Program-made: the position numbers and the translations under genes | Notes under the pieces: model-generated | Seen by the model: the letters and a program-made list of their open reading frames with translations, nothing else | What the model was told of the DNA's origin: nothing | The model's database searches: none | Shown: in pieces, positions 43,796 to 55,000 of the stretch | Position numbering within the stretch: position 1 is the stretch's first letter | Layout of the letters: each line of letters opens with the position of its first letter | Source of the DNA: Nephrocerus scutellatus | Taxonomy: Eukaryota > Arthropoda > Insecta > Diptera > Pipunculidae | Direction: 5' to 3' | Assembly: GCA_947095585.1 (NCBI GenBank) | Contig: OX352761.1 | Coordinates: forward strand, 27,805,777-27,869,776 | Length of the DNA stretch: 64,000 bases

Positions 43796-46747
43796 TTATA
43801 TAGCATCAGCCGGTCTACTTGTCGTTACATCGTTACCTTCACGAAATTCAGCGTAGTTTCTTCGTTGCAATCGTACCAAGAGCGATCTGTATAACTCCAT
43901 AAAAATAGCATTTCTATAGGCGATTGCACCACTTGATATAAAAATGAACGCCAATAAACTGAATAAATTTAGTTGTTCCCATTCAAAACATAAAGCCGCC
44001 AGCCATATAAAAATTACCCGTAAGCTATCGGCAATAATACGATTTGTTGTCGACGAAAATTTCATAACGCTGAGAGCAGTGAAGTTATACAACCCTGAAA
44101 ATAATATGAACATGCCATGGGCAACAAATAGCCACTGATTGTTGACAAACTGTGAGAAAACATCGGAGAGATCGTCGAATACACTACGGGAGCTCTCGTC
44201 GAATGGTGCACCGATTTGCAGGAAATTCATAGTAATCATTAAGATACATGTAATGGCAAATCCGAAAAGGCCCTGCCATCCAACGGCTTGCATCGCTGGA
44301 ATATCCAGTGCTTTGATTTCTTTCTCCTCGTAGACATATTGAATGGCGTGAAAAACCTGTGCACAGATAATTAAAAGATCGCCGGTTAGGACAGCCTTTG
44401 CGTCTGATCCTTCCTCGAAACTTGCTGTATTCACATCCACCAGGCATATTAGTGCTGTTCCACACGCAATAGTCATCATCGCTAACCAATGGCGGGCAAT
44501 AAGGTTCTGATTCAAGTGAATAGCACTGAAAACGCCCACGAAAATTATTGCCACTCCTAAAATAAAAACAAATACATATTTATGCAGCGTGGGTACATTT
44601 TTTAAAATTAATTTCAATAATATAAAAGTTTGAAGTTCCAATCCCAGAAACACAGCACAAAGGCTTTTCAAGGACCTATCATTGCGAATGTCTGACAAAC
44701 GTCCGAAAGATTTACCTAACTGTAATGGAAACTTTCTCAATTGCCGTTCGGATAAGGTTTTAAATTGTTTGTGTGCAAAAATATAAAATACACAACACGG
44801 ATGGTCGCAAAAACCTAGTCTACAACGGATAGTTGCACCATATTGTTCTTAAAAAAATTAAACTTTATGTAAATTTTTATAAACTGCATAAAACTTAACT
44901 AGTTGTCATTTTTTTTTCAAAGGCACACAAAGGGTTAAAATCGTTATGATGCTGGTTAGCACAGCGTGGGCACTAATGTATCAAGGAAAGAAAGTGATGT
45001 CGATGTGCATGCATTTTGAATGCCTGCGGATCATAGTGATGCGGGAATACAGAGCTTAAGCAATCAAAATTTGTGTTGAACGACTAAAGAAAGTCTCATA
45101 ACTTAACAGGTTGTCCGAAGATAGTTAAAGAGAAACTTTATATCCGCTAAGGATATCCGTATATTCGGGGATAGCCAAGCAGCACTGAAATCACTGGAAT
45201 AAGTCGCTACAATCTTAATTCTAGCCCTTAACTGCCGATCATCTCCCATGGAGATGGCGAAGCAGTTTAATATCCACCTGTGTTCGGTGCCGGGGCACAG
45301 ATACATTCCGGGTAACTGTATTGCTCACGAACTCGCCAAACAAGGAACTACACTACCTATCTTACCAGAATATGATTCTCTAGGCATACCAATCGCTACA
45401 TGCAAACTAATGTTAAAGTGGGATGCTAATTAAAAAACCAACCGTGGGTGGTCAAAGGGTACAAATTGCATAGCGACAAAACAGATCTGTCCCACACTGG
45501 AGCCGAAAAGCTCCAAGTGTTTGATCCCTCAAAAAGATCGCATATCAGTGCTATTTTAGGTGTCATCACTGGACACTGTCTCGTAGGCAGGCATACAGTA
45601 AGACGGATTCCTTTCGAATGACTTCTGCAGAAGCTGCATGGATGAGGAGGAGGAGACAGACGAGTAGGTGGAGAAAATTTTCCTGATCCGCCTGGTATCA
45701 CAATAGAACATTACTGGTCTATTTGGTTCGGTTTTACTGACAGCCACCATAACCTAACCAAAGATGGGATTTAGAGTAAACTGATAAGTATTTGAAACAC
45801 CACGAGTATTTCGGTTGATTTCATGGAGGAGTGGAAGGCAATTGGCTATTTTTCTCTGAGCAACGTTGATGGAAAAACCGGTAAAAGAGTGACAAACATG
45901 AGACATATCGGTGATGTTCAAGTGAATCAATTGTTCTTTCTGAACCAGTGAACGTATATGAGAAGCTAAGATTAGTGTCGGTAAAATCATTTTAAAGAAA
46001 GGCTCATAATTCGAGATTTAAATAAATATTATATTAACATACTATTGCATATGCATAGAAATAGAAAAATGCGTATCAGGAATTGACTAAATAAGAATTT
46101 TTTGTTTACATTAAAAAAAACATTAAACAATGGTATGTTAGTAGTTAAAATTGTTTTCGTTATCAGAATACGAGTATTTTTTTTCGGACACAGAAAACGA
46201 TTGTTAATGCTTTTAAGTATGCAGCCTAAAGTTATCAGTCTAGTCATTTTTTGGTGAAATGGTACGTACCTCTTATCATTTGAAAACTCGATGCATAGGT
46301 CAAATACAATCCGCTGAAAAGCATCACAGAAGCTATAGTATCACACAAGGATGGAAAAAGAAATGCAATTGGAGAAAATTCTCGACCTCCTCTTGTAATC
46401 AAATTATCATTTTCTGACCCGTCCTAAAATCCATAACATTTAGACATTATTACGACTTATTTTGCCAATCTTACCTGTCTGCGTTGTAGAAAAAAGTAGA
46501 AAATCTTAAAAATCACTAAACAAAGTAATTCGCCTAAGAACATAAAAGCAGTCTGCATTATGGGATGTTGAAAGCGACGCTGTTTCCCATCGTTACATTC
46601 GGATTCTAACGTATCGGCCCATCTATATTGTTAATAAGTCAGGTTTAAAAAATCATTTTTTGATCGCAAAAAAGGTAAGGCTTACTTTATTAGCAGAACG
46701 TTAAACGTTCCGGAGACAACCAAAATCAATGGAAGCAAATATACCAT
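43796..46747 (-). CDS. SLC35F6-like transporter (Tango9-like), 374 aa
   Basis: Four exons on the - strand in frame: 46686-46747, 46475-46622, 46270-46423, 43796-44556 (1125 nt with stop). The start is MVYLLPLILVVSGTFNVLLI, a hydrophobic first helix. Further family patterns: FQHPIMQTAFMFLGELLCLV, FLFPSLCDTIASVMLFSGLY followed by LTYASSFQMIRG, GVAIIFVGVFSAI, VFHAIQYVYEEKEIKALDIP, AVGWQGLFGFAITCIL and SSTTNRIIADSLRVIFIWL. About ten membrane helices and the length match SLC35F6/TANGO9 (drug/metabolite transporter superfamily), found in lysosomal, mitochondrial or Golgi membranes. Drosophila CG10007 (Tango9) is the likely ortholog, inferred from memory of the family. The substrate is not established. 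Intron 3 (1.7 kb) holds a SINE and nested retrotransposon pieces. A longer open frame extends 5' into intron 3 but runs into SINE sequence, so the acceptor at 44557 is preferred. Confidence 0.88.
44636..44850 (+). mobile_element. tRNA-derived SINE, partial copy D
   Basis: Starts at the B box remnant (CCAATCCCAGAAACAC), then AATGTCTGACAAACG, CTCAATTGCCGTTCGG, TTGTGTGCAAAAATATA, ACACGGATGGTCGC. The A-box head is missing. It lies in intron 3 of the SLC35F6-like gene, antisense to it. Confidence 0.65.
44930..46010. mobile_element. CR1-like remnant (-) split by an RNase H fragment (+)
   Basis: 44935-45125 matches the CR1-like 3' end (GGTTAGCACAGCGTGGGC; compare 40703) on the - strand. 45760-46000 encodes its C-terminal part on the - strand (FTGFSINVAQRKIANCLPLL). 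Between them, 45135-45750 encodes on the + strand an RNase H domain of another retrotransposon: IRIFGDSQAALKSLE, SMEMAKQFNIHLCSVPGH-like text with GNCIAHELAKQGTT, then a Cys-containing tail. This is a nested insertion in an intron of the SLC35F6-like gene. Confidence 0.6.
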
Positions 46748-46994
46748 TCTAGAACTTGGAATCTCCAGTAATTCTTTTTTTTCGTTGACAAGTAAATCAC
46801 TCACAATTGTGTCCGATATGTTTACTTTTTTATTTTTAACAATTCAGACTGTCAGTTTTTTAAAAGCAATATAGATATTATCAAAATAAGCATTCAATAA
46901 TCTTTGCTAGCCCTAGTTTTGTTGTCAAAGTCAAAACCGTATATGTAGATATGTACTATAGCTGTATTTAATTGGAATCCTAATAAGGAATTCG
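46748..46994. promoter_or_regulatory. Upstream region of the SLC35F6-like gene
   Basis: AT-rich sequence before the start codon on the - strand. No distinct core promoter motif seen. Confidence 0.3.
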
Positions 46995-47110
46995 AATGTC
47001 AAAACCAGCTAAAACCAGCCAAACAGCAGGTTTTCATATTCCAAAGAAGGAGTTCGACAGTGCAATTGGTGTTGTAATTCCTTATTCCTCGGCAATAAAA
47101 TACAGCTTAT
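46995..47110. mobile_element. Palindromic element P, copy 2 (single arm)
   Basis: ACCAGCCAAACAGCAGGTTT with TTCCAAAGAAGG, GACAGTGCAATTG, GTAATTCCTTATTCCTCGGC and AATAAAATACAGCTTA match copy 1 at 24200-24420, but only one arm is present. Confidence 0.6.
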
Positions 47111-47834
47111 GTAGTCTAATCAAATGCTATATTGCATTCAACAAAAAAATAAAAATTACAACAACAAACACATTGGATAGACCAGATATGGTTTAGCGTT
47201 AACCAAAAAAAAATGTTTGGTTAAGAAATATTTAACCATATTTTTAGTTATAATTCCCACCACCAGAGTCGACTTTTAAAAATTATATATGGATAAGTTG
47301 GCAAACACATGAAACAAAAAATTGGTTAGTTTTTGCTGTTGCTTTGATCAGCCGTTAACAACAAAAAATACCTAACTCATTTTGTTGAAAGCAATATAGC
47401 AAATATAGCAAAAGCTATAAGCTAATATGCGAATTGCATTCATAACTAATAATAATAAAAATTAGAACACATATATCGAAGACACTTAAAATTTATTAGA
47501 GCAGCAGTACTTAACATCATGTAGTGAAAATCTCTATCATAACCTCGTTTATATGTGGGGTTGTCTTTTCGATAAAAATATAAACTCAGATCGAGTTGAG
47601 ATTAGCTTGACTCGACTCGACTCGTAAAGCGAGGTAAGACTTTCAACACAAAACTAACTCATCGGGCAACAACCAAGTTAAAACAATTAAAATAAGCCTC
47701 AAAGTTGCCAGCCTACAATATCGAAATTTATTTGATCTGACGATCTGGTAAATAAATAGTATAAAGTGCAGCGGGGAATTTCCACCGAAAAAGACAGCGA
47801 TTAAAAAAACCGCAATACATACTATATTATTTAC
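47111..47834. other. No recognisable feature
   Basis: AT-rich intergenic sequence; a GACTCGACTCGACTCG run near 47610 is the only pattern seen. Confidence 0.4.
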
Positions 47835-48170
47835 GTCGTTTTACTTTCTTTTAAAGAGTAAAAGGAAGTATAGTAATCATGAACATTTTAAACTCGTGGT
47901 TTTTGCAGATTTACCCATTACCGTATATCCTGAGTCAGAAAAGCGACAATAAAAAAATCTCTGTCTGTCTGTCTGTGTCCACTCTACAATCCAGACGGCT
48001 GAACTTATCGAAATGAAAATTCATATTTTAGCTTTTTACATAAATTGTGAGGGGCCAGATAATCTTGACGGAAATCTGACAGTCTTAAGTGACAGTTTAC
48101 TTAGACAGTTTTTCGAGTTTTTGCAAATAACTCAAAATATTTTTAAATAACAAATGTAAATAAAAGGTTA
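47835..48170 (+). repeat. 300-bp dispersed repeat, copy 2
   Basis: Same order as copy 1 at 10385-10735: hairpin ACTTTCTTTTAAAGAGTAAA with AGGAAGTATAGTAATCATGA, (TCTG)n with TCCACTCTACA, a GAAATCTGACAG segment, and CTTAGACAGTTTTTCGAG. Confidence 0.75.
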
Positions 48171-48224
48171 TCTATCTTCTATTTTCTATATATCTATCTA
48201 CCTTCTTCTATCTATTTATATAAA

Positions 48225-48570
48225 AAAACATATAAATTAAAAATTTTCATGTAAATTCTCTAAAAGGAGATACATATGTGTGTGCAAAGTTTGAACCGGG
48301 TTAATTTGGAAAAAATTAATATTGAAGCCCCTGTACTTCAAAATGTTTGCAAAAAATGTTGTCACCGGAGATACGCATGTGTAAAAAAAAATTTATGGAG
48401 CCTCCGACCATGGTGCCCGATCACTTGCAAGCAATAGTAAGTGTTGTCATCGAAGATACACATGTGTTTAAAATTCATTGCTGCCTCAGGGCCCGATTAC
48501 TCCAAAAAATTTATAAAAAGTTTTGTCCATCAGTGATACACGTGTGTTTAAAATTTGAAGAAAATCGGGT
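48225..48570. repeat. 120-bp module array
   Basis: Modules: TTTTCATGTAAATTCTCTAA, GGAGATACATATGTGTG, CACCGGAGATACGCATGTG, TGGTGCCCGATCACT, GATACACATGTGTTTAAAAT, AGGGCCCGATTACTCC, GTGATACACGTGTGTTTAAA with GAAGAAAATCGGG. They follow the 300-bp repeat as at 10.7 kb. Confidence 0.75.
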
Positions 48571-49050
48571 AATACTGGACCGATTTTAAAAATTTTTTCA
48601 CCAATATTTAGAATGGACATTCGGGCAAAGCATATAATTATACCGCTTCAATAAAAGGGCATTTCGTGGCGACCAATATTGTAACTAAGTAACTAAAGTC
48701 GACGAAAAATCTATACTAATATTATAAAGGGGTAATGTTAATTTGTGTGTAGGAGGACATCTTCGAAACTACTGGACCGATTTCAAAAATTCTTACACCA
48801 ATATTTAGAATGGACTTTCAGGCTATATATTATCCCATTTAAATGAAAGGGCATTTTGTGGCGAACAATTTTTGTAACTAAATAACTAAATAACTTAAGT
48901 CAACGAAAAAACGGTCGGGCATCATAATGACTGTGTTTTGTGTGCCGCACTGTTCGTTGCGCTGCTTTCTGTGCTGTACGAACATCACGCCATATAGCGG
49001 CATCATAATGACTGTGTGCTATGTGCTGCGCTGCTTTGTTCGTACTATAA
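48571..49050 (+). mobile_element. Helitron-like 5' segment with partial duplication
   Basis: TCTATACTAATATTATAAAG at 48710 is a classic insect Helitron start, followed by GGACCGATTTCAAAAATTCT, ACCAATATTTAGAATGGACT and GGGCATTTTGTGGCGA. A diverged copy of that internal block precedes it at 48571-48705. A GCATCATAATGACTGTGT segment occurs twice (48920, 48999) and a relative is near 61250. No 3' CTAG end before the next Helitron at 49051. Confidence 0.6.
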
Positions 49051-49239
49051 TCTATATATATAAAAATGTTGTTAGTTTATATTACGACACTAAAAAATAA
49101 AACTAGACAGCCGATTGAGCTGAAACTTTCACAGAATATTCGTCTTAACCACATATGCGTAATATACACCCCTCCCCTGGTAGTGATGGCAGGGCGGGGA
49201 TTCATATGTGCGGGTGGCGGAGCGCCCGGGAAAAGCTAG
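49051..49239 (+). mobile_element. Short Helitron, 189 bp
   Basis: Starts TCTATATATATAAAAATGTT after A and ends GGGTGGCGGAGCGCCCGGGA with AAAGCTAG; the next base is C rather than the usual T. It contains AGCCGATTGAGCTGAAACTT, like the opening of other Helitrons. Confidence 0.75.
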
Positions 49240-49530
49240 CATGTACATAAAAGAGACGTGTTTGTACGTTCCCGATAAATTACAGAACTACTGAAACTGA
49301 TTTAGAATTTTTTGAAGCAAAACTTTTTTACGGAGTGGTCAACAATTTTCAAGCGTTACACTGTTATTACTCTGTTGTACACATTGTTACACTGTTATTA
49401 CTCTGTTGTACACATTGCTCTGTCGTTCCCTTTTGTTAATTTTATGCCTCGTTTTCTATAGTTATATTTCATATGTTTGTAACTATATATGTATATAACT
49501 ACAAATATAACTTTATATATAAATACATAT
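49240..49530. repeat. Spacer with a 31-bp tandem duplication
   Basis: At 49356-49417 the unit TTACACTGTTATTACTCTGT with TGTACACATTG occurs twice with period 31. The rest is AT-rich. Confidence 0.6.
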
Positions 49531-50181
49531 TGTTACGAAAAGTAGTTAGTAGCGCCATATATGTAATAGAATTAGAATCCTAAGACAAATCCCAATGTAA
49601 ATACTGCATAATAAAAATAAGCACATACGTTGCATACTCTTAGGCTCTAAGACTATTAGATTATTTGAAATTTGAAATGTAACCGCCTGCAAGTTTGAAT
49701 CATTGTGTACTTGTCAAACAATTAGTGAAACCGGTTTGTGCGGTTTGCCCGATTTTTGTAAAAGAACATGATTGAACATGTAGTCTATTTTTAGAAGATG
49801 ACTCATTACATATAAGTATCGTTAGTTGTAAATAAGGGAATACGGCTACAATTTTCTGGATATTTCTGTCTGCAATATTGGAAGTTTCTGGAAGCTTATG
49901 ATTGAGTATAAATAAAGGCGTTATGCCGAAGTAAGATTTATTAGTTGTTTGGAATTTAACCGGTGCAGTTTTAAAAGTTCTTGCAAAGTAATAAAATAAT
50001 TATCTAAGATAATTATTGTAAGTGTTTTTGTGTACTGTGAAAAGTAATCACCAGCTTAAATTGTGAACTTGTGTTAATTTTATTGTTGTTCATTTAAGTT
50101 ATTATTTGTAAACTAATAAACTTGTGTTGTGTTTTATTTGCAAAGTCCTTTACAAACTCGAAAGCCTGAAATTTCGTAACA
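49531..50181 (+). mobile_element. Solo LTR of a retrotransposon, 651 bp
   Basis: Begins TGTTACGAAA and ends TTTCGTAACA, a perfect 10-bp inverted terminal pair with TG...CA ends. Inside is a TATA box (GAGTATAAATAAAGG, 49905) and a poly(A) signal AATAAAC near 50116, in the order promoter then poly(A) expected of an LTR. The flanking 4 bases are ATAT and CTAT, an imperfect target duplication. No internal coding region and no second LTR nearby, so it is a recombination remnant, probably of the Ty3/gypsy type. Confidence 0.75.
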
Positions 50182-50203
50182 CTATATTACTACGGCCACA
50201 GCT

Positions 50204-50560
50204 CCTATGGAAATTCTGGTATCTAGCCAATAGCGTCTGCAATTTTTGGAACCAAGCCATTTCTCAAGGGATTCGTATGAAACTCGGAATGTAGGACTTA
50301 TATGCGACTATAAGATTTGTTCCTATGGAAATTCTGGGATCTGGCCAATAGGGTCTGGAATTTTTGGAACCAAACCATTTCTCAAGGGATTCGTATAAAA
50401 CTCGGAATGTAGGACTAATATGCGACTATAAGATTTGTTCCTATGGAAATTCTGAGATCTGGCCAAAAGGGTCTGGAATTTTGGGAACTAAGCCATTTCT
50501 CAAGCGATTCGTATGAAACTCGGAATATAGGACTTAGATCCGACTATAAAACTCATCTCA
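50204..50560. repeat. 118-bp satellite array, three units
   Basis: CCTATGGAAATTCTG recurs at 50204, 50322 and 50440 (period 118). Each unit carries GGGTCTGGAATTTTTGGAAC, CATTTCTCAAGGGATTCGTA and GGAATGTAGGACT. Related units are at 27955-28130. Confidence 0.85.
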
Positions 50561-50569
50561 TCTTTAATC

Positions 50570-51115
50570 GTAATATCGGTCAGAACGTCAAAAAAGTTTC
50601 ACTTCAACCGCGCGGAAAAGTTACACGCACTCTTTTTTTTATATTCATTTTCGCTGACGACAGCACTATTAGCTTTTCATATTATTTCACGCTTTTTGCA
50701 CGCCCCTCTACATTATAAGTGGAACTTGAGCAACAACGTATGTTCAGCACGTTAATTCTGACCTTGACAGCATAACAAGCTGGGGATTACATAGTAGAGT
50801 TGAATTTAATTAACGCTTCTTAAACCCAATGATGTCTTCTGTCGGCCAAGCGTAATTTTAACCACCAACCTTTATCCATGAATGGATCTTGTAACAAAGA
50901 AACTGAAAAACTAGCAATTCTCGGTATGTACGTCAACAACAAGCTTCGTTGGAACTACCACATATTTGCCATAGCCAAGAATGCTGCGAGATGGTTAGGT
51001 TGCCTTAAACGGTGTAAGATGTACTTCACTCCTTCAGATCTAAACTTGAATACAACTGTATTGTCAGGGCAGGTGCTCCCAAAACTATATAGTACGTGTA
51101 CCTACTAGACAGAAT
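50570..51115 (+). mobile_element. CR1/Jockey-like fragment
   Basis: The + strand encodes FADDSTISFSYYFTLFARPS (catalytic FADD near 50655), then, with indels, [40 protein letters not shown] and GCLKRCKMYFTPSDL. It lacks the 5' half and the C-terminus, and is the same family as 6.2-7.5 and 40.7-42.7 kb. Confidence 0.75.
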
Positions 51116-51129
51116 TCAGAACCGCGCGA

Positions 51130-51216
51130 TAAAACTGTGAGCATCGGTGATCGTGATTGTGTGGTTGGTGGGGGCTATAGTATTGTACAACCGTGCAACG
51201 CCGGGCACTCAGCTAG
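51130..51216 (+). mobile_element. Helitron 3' end fragment
   Basis: TGGTGGGGGCTATAGTATTG, then CAACGCCGGGCACTCAGCTAG followed by T, a standard Helitron hairpin and CTAG end. No 5' end is found; it follows the CR1-like fragment directly. Confidence 0.65.
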
Positions 51217-52093
51217 TTAGTATACATAGAATTTAAAATTTCTACTTCATAGCAGAAAAGAGTTTCAATTACGCAAAATTTTTAAGTTTTGAACAAATTA
51301 CTATAGTCATAGTGCCATGTTGATTGGTTGCGTGGAGCACTGCTTTAGGTCTGACTCCTCTGAAATTGAATAAGAGAATATTGAGACAGAGAGCAATGGT
51401 TTATAGAGATCACAGTGATGTTATTGGAAAAAGGGTTGGATTTTAAGTTTTTATTCAAAACAAGCGGGAGGCATGAAGTATTGAGACACAACCTGTTCTC
51501 AAGTCAAGATTTTAAAATCCAGGGTTTGTTAAAAGCGGCTCAGTGTTGAGACTTGCTTCAAGCCGTGATCCTGCACATGTATTTAGTGTGGCTCTGGCTA
51601 TGTTATTGTGAATGCTAGCTAAATAATTAAATACACAACTTGATTTAGATAAATTTAGTACACATAGCATATTTATTTCCAATCTTAAATGATATCACAG
51701 GAATTTAAAGGTTAAATGAAATTACATAAATAAGTTTACAAGGAATGGGATATAGCTACAGCACGTATTTAAGTTTTACGTAATGAAATGAATTCGGTAC
51801 TTTTTTTACTGAAAAATATTTCGTTTATAGTTTAGTGTGAACATTTTGTACATAATTTCAATCATTTTTCATTTGGCTGTTGTTGAGTTGATTCCTAAAA
51901 GGTCATCGAACGTTAAGAAAGAAAGTAAAAATGTTATTAATATTTTTAAAATTATATACATATTTATTAAAAAATTAATAATTTTTTTATTTGCTATTAA
52001 TGTGGACCCATCTCACCTGGAGTAATTATGGGGTGTGATCTACTTGTGTAATGTGTAGAGTATTGTACTTGTAAAAACTTAATGAATATAATA
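51217..52093. other. Intergenic and probable 3' UTR of the ZP gene
   Basis: AT-rich. TTTATT on the + strand near 51961 and 51985 would be AATAAA on the - strand for the gene ending at 52094. No other feature seen. Confidence 0.4.
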
Positions 52094-55000
52094 TTATAAT
52101 TCATCCTTTTCAATCAGAATGGGAACTTCCTCCACAGAACCGAATCGGATACTTTCCTTCTTTGGTTTGCTTTGCATTTTCTTTGGAACATATTCAACTG
52201 TGTCCGAAACACTAAACACAGAATCCAAATCGTCTAAACTATTCGAAGATGTCGAAGGATCTGGACTTGTAAGTGTAATTCTCGAGCCGGTGACTGTTCT
52301 ATGTATGGTATGATTAGGATGTGTATATATGTGGGTTAGGAAAATTTGTGGAAACATTTTTGAAAATATTGAAATATTGAAAATTGTTTTGATAGTGTAA
52401 TAAAATATGCCCAATGTGTTTGTGGTAAATAAGGTGTGAATAAAAAAAGTATTTACTCGAAAAAATGTATTTGCAAGTAAAAGTCATATCAGTTTGAATA
52501 ATCTTTTACTATTACTTTAAAGTAGAAGCAGGTAAATTTTAAAGTACATATTTACATTCTGGAAATTTGCTTTCTTTGCTTTTTTTATTAAGGTGATTTA
52601 TGTCGTGTTTTTTTTAATAAAAAAATCTGGCGCAGATTGATTTTTTGGTTGTCAAGTTGTTCGTTTTTTCCAAAAAACCAATCTACGGTAGATAGGATTT
52701 CCCCTCTAACAGATCTTGATATTTTGGGAGATTTACCCTTCTTTTCATTAACTCCCACAACAACACATGCAACAAAACAATGTAAACAAAAGATTCTCGG
52801 CTTTCGTGTTCGTTTTTTCGAGAAAAAATCGGAGCTCGAGCGTAGATTTCTAAAACAAAAAAGCAAGAATATTAAAGGAAGTATTCTTATTCACATTTAC
52901 TTGAAAAACGTACATGCTTTTTTTATTCACTTCCCTCAATAGTTGCTGTTTTTTCTTTATTCAAATAACTTAAACCATTTATGAACATTGTATTTTTGAA
53001 GAACAAAGAGAAAATTCTGTTGTGCGAAGGTACAGTGCACTTAAATACTATCAGCCCGATTACCGAAGTCGTGTTGTCTCATTTTAAATGACTACAGTCC
53101 CGTCGCTTCATTCCATTTCTCCTTTAGTCATTTTAATAGATAAAAGTCAGTATATTCATGGCACGTCAAATTTTAATGTGAGACGAGCGACTAGTGTAAC
53201 GACTGTAGTCACGACACGGTAATCGGGCCTTATATTTTTATGATAAGGGGATGTTAGTTTTTTTATGAACTAACAGTTCAAAAAATATGTAACAAAATAC
53301 CTCATTAACAGAATACTCGTACAGTCGGGCAGAAATTATTCCCGATGGCGAGAAGTTCCTCGCAATTTTTGTGGAGTTCTAGGTTTATTGAATTTTATTT
53401 TAATGAATAAACACATCTAATTTGCTAAAAATGTGTGCGAATTTTTTTTACCTGTCTCTTGTTTGCATATCAGCCTCAACGTCAACGTTCCTGGGCTGAC
53501 GGAAATCACACTCCAATGAAAAAGCAGAATCACCGGGCGTTATTAACTCAGGGTCGTTTTGAATGACAACAATGTTGGAATAGAGTTCACCACTTTTTTG
53601 TGTTTGACATTGTTCCAACGAGAAATTCATTTCTAAATTGGTTGCACTTTGACCAGATGGTTTAACAAAGCATGGTGTACTCTGTTTATAGAAGCTACCT
53701 CTGGTGTACATGACTCCTGTAAAGGGGTTTTCCGTTTCCAGAACAACATGCATCGAATTTGAGCCGCATTTTAGATTGACCTTTTGAATACCCTGGTCGG
53801 TGCCTTCTATTTTAAAGGTGTCTGTAAGATCTCCTTCCCAGATATCTGTTAACGTAAGTAAAAAGTAAGAATGGGTTTAAATGAGTGGGCTTGAAAATTA
53901 CATTATAAAAAATATTGTTCTACAAGTCATGGGTATTTGCATGCTCAAAGTATAAAAAATTGTGACAGTCAGAAAACATTCCACAAACATCGCAGTATTT
54001 AAGTCACTTTTTAGTTGTATTTTGTGGGAATTTACCGTAAAGGCAAGGTAGTTCTAGGTGCGCCTGAAATATTTCAAAAACTCCGGACTACTTTTTTTCA
54101 AGATTTTAAGATAATTTAACGTCTCGTGTTTTGGGGCGATAAAATGTTATACGTAGGTATTATGTTATTAAATTTCGCTTCGCTCTTATATGCCGCTATT
54201 TTCTAAATATCTTTAAAAGTAAATTTTGAACAAAAAAAAACTTTCCGAAAAGAAGTTTTTATTTTTTGGTCTGTGTTTTGAATTTAAGTATATCGCACAA
54301 ATTGTTCAATTTAACAATGGAAAATATTTTTAGGAAAATAATTACAGAGGATTCGGTAAGTCCAATTTTGATTCACATTTTTACAAAACGTTCGCCGATG
54401 AGGCTCATATTTGCATTAATCGCTATGCCAATAAGCATTACCATTTTTGCAATAAACAATTAAATGATTTATTGAAGGAAACATACCAAACTTTATAAAG
54501 AAATGGACCAGTTAATGGCTTCCAAGATCTGGAAATACTTTAAGACACTTGTCTATGTGAATAAACCAGCAACGATTGATATGTACTTTAAAAGCCAACA
54601 TTTCTCGGAGTAAAGAGAAGATAAGTGCGAAAATGCTCGAAAACGCGGTCCAAAATTTACCCAAAGTTGTTCAAATCAAATGTGAAATGTTAAATGTTAC
54701 AAAATTATCTTTCAAATAATGACCAATTCAGGGTCAACTATATTATGCGAGCCCAAAGGGCGAAACTTATATATATTTAGAGCACATGAAAATTTTTCAG
54801 CGAACGTGTGTACTATTGTACGGTTGGACGTTTATACGTTTGTTTGTTGTGTCGTATATCTCGGTCTCGGCTTCTACCAGTAAATATTTGATGGGACTTG
54901 AAACAATTGGTTAGCGCTCGGCCTGCGATGGCGCAAATTTTTTTTTATCCATAGGGGTTACTACCCCTGAGAAAACTGAAACAAATACTCAATCTACGCA

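Noticed and set aside
43796..44740. A single 314-aa ORF for the SLC35F6-like gene
   Set aside because: Its first about 60 codons run through an intron and antisense SINE sequence; a good acceptor at 44557 joins to exon 3 at 46270 in frame, so the spliced model is preferred.
50204..50560. CRISPR-like array
   Set aside because: Three 118-bp head-to-tail units without spacers in eukaryotic DNA are a satellite, not a CRISPR array.
52637..52942. 101-aa ORF pair on both strands near 52.6-52.9 kb
   Set aside because: Low-complexity translation in the ZP-gene intron with no motif or splice context.
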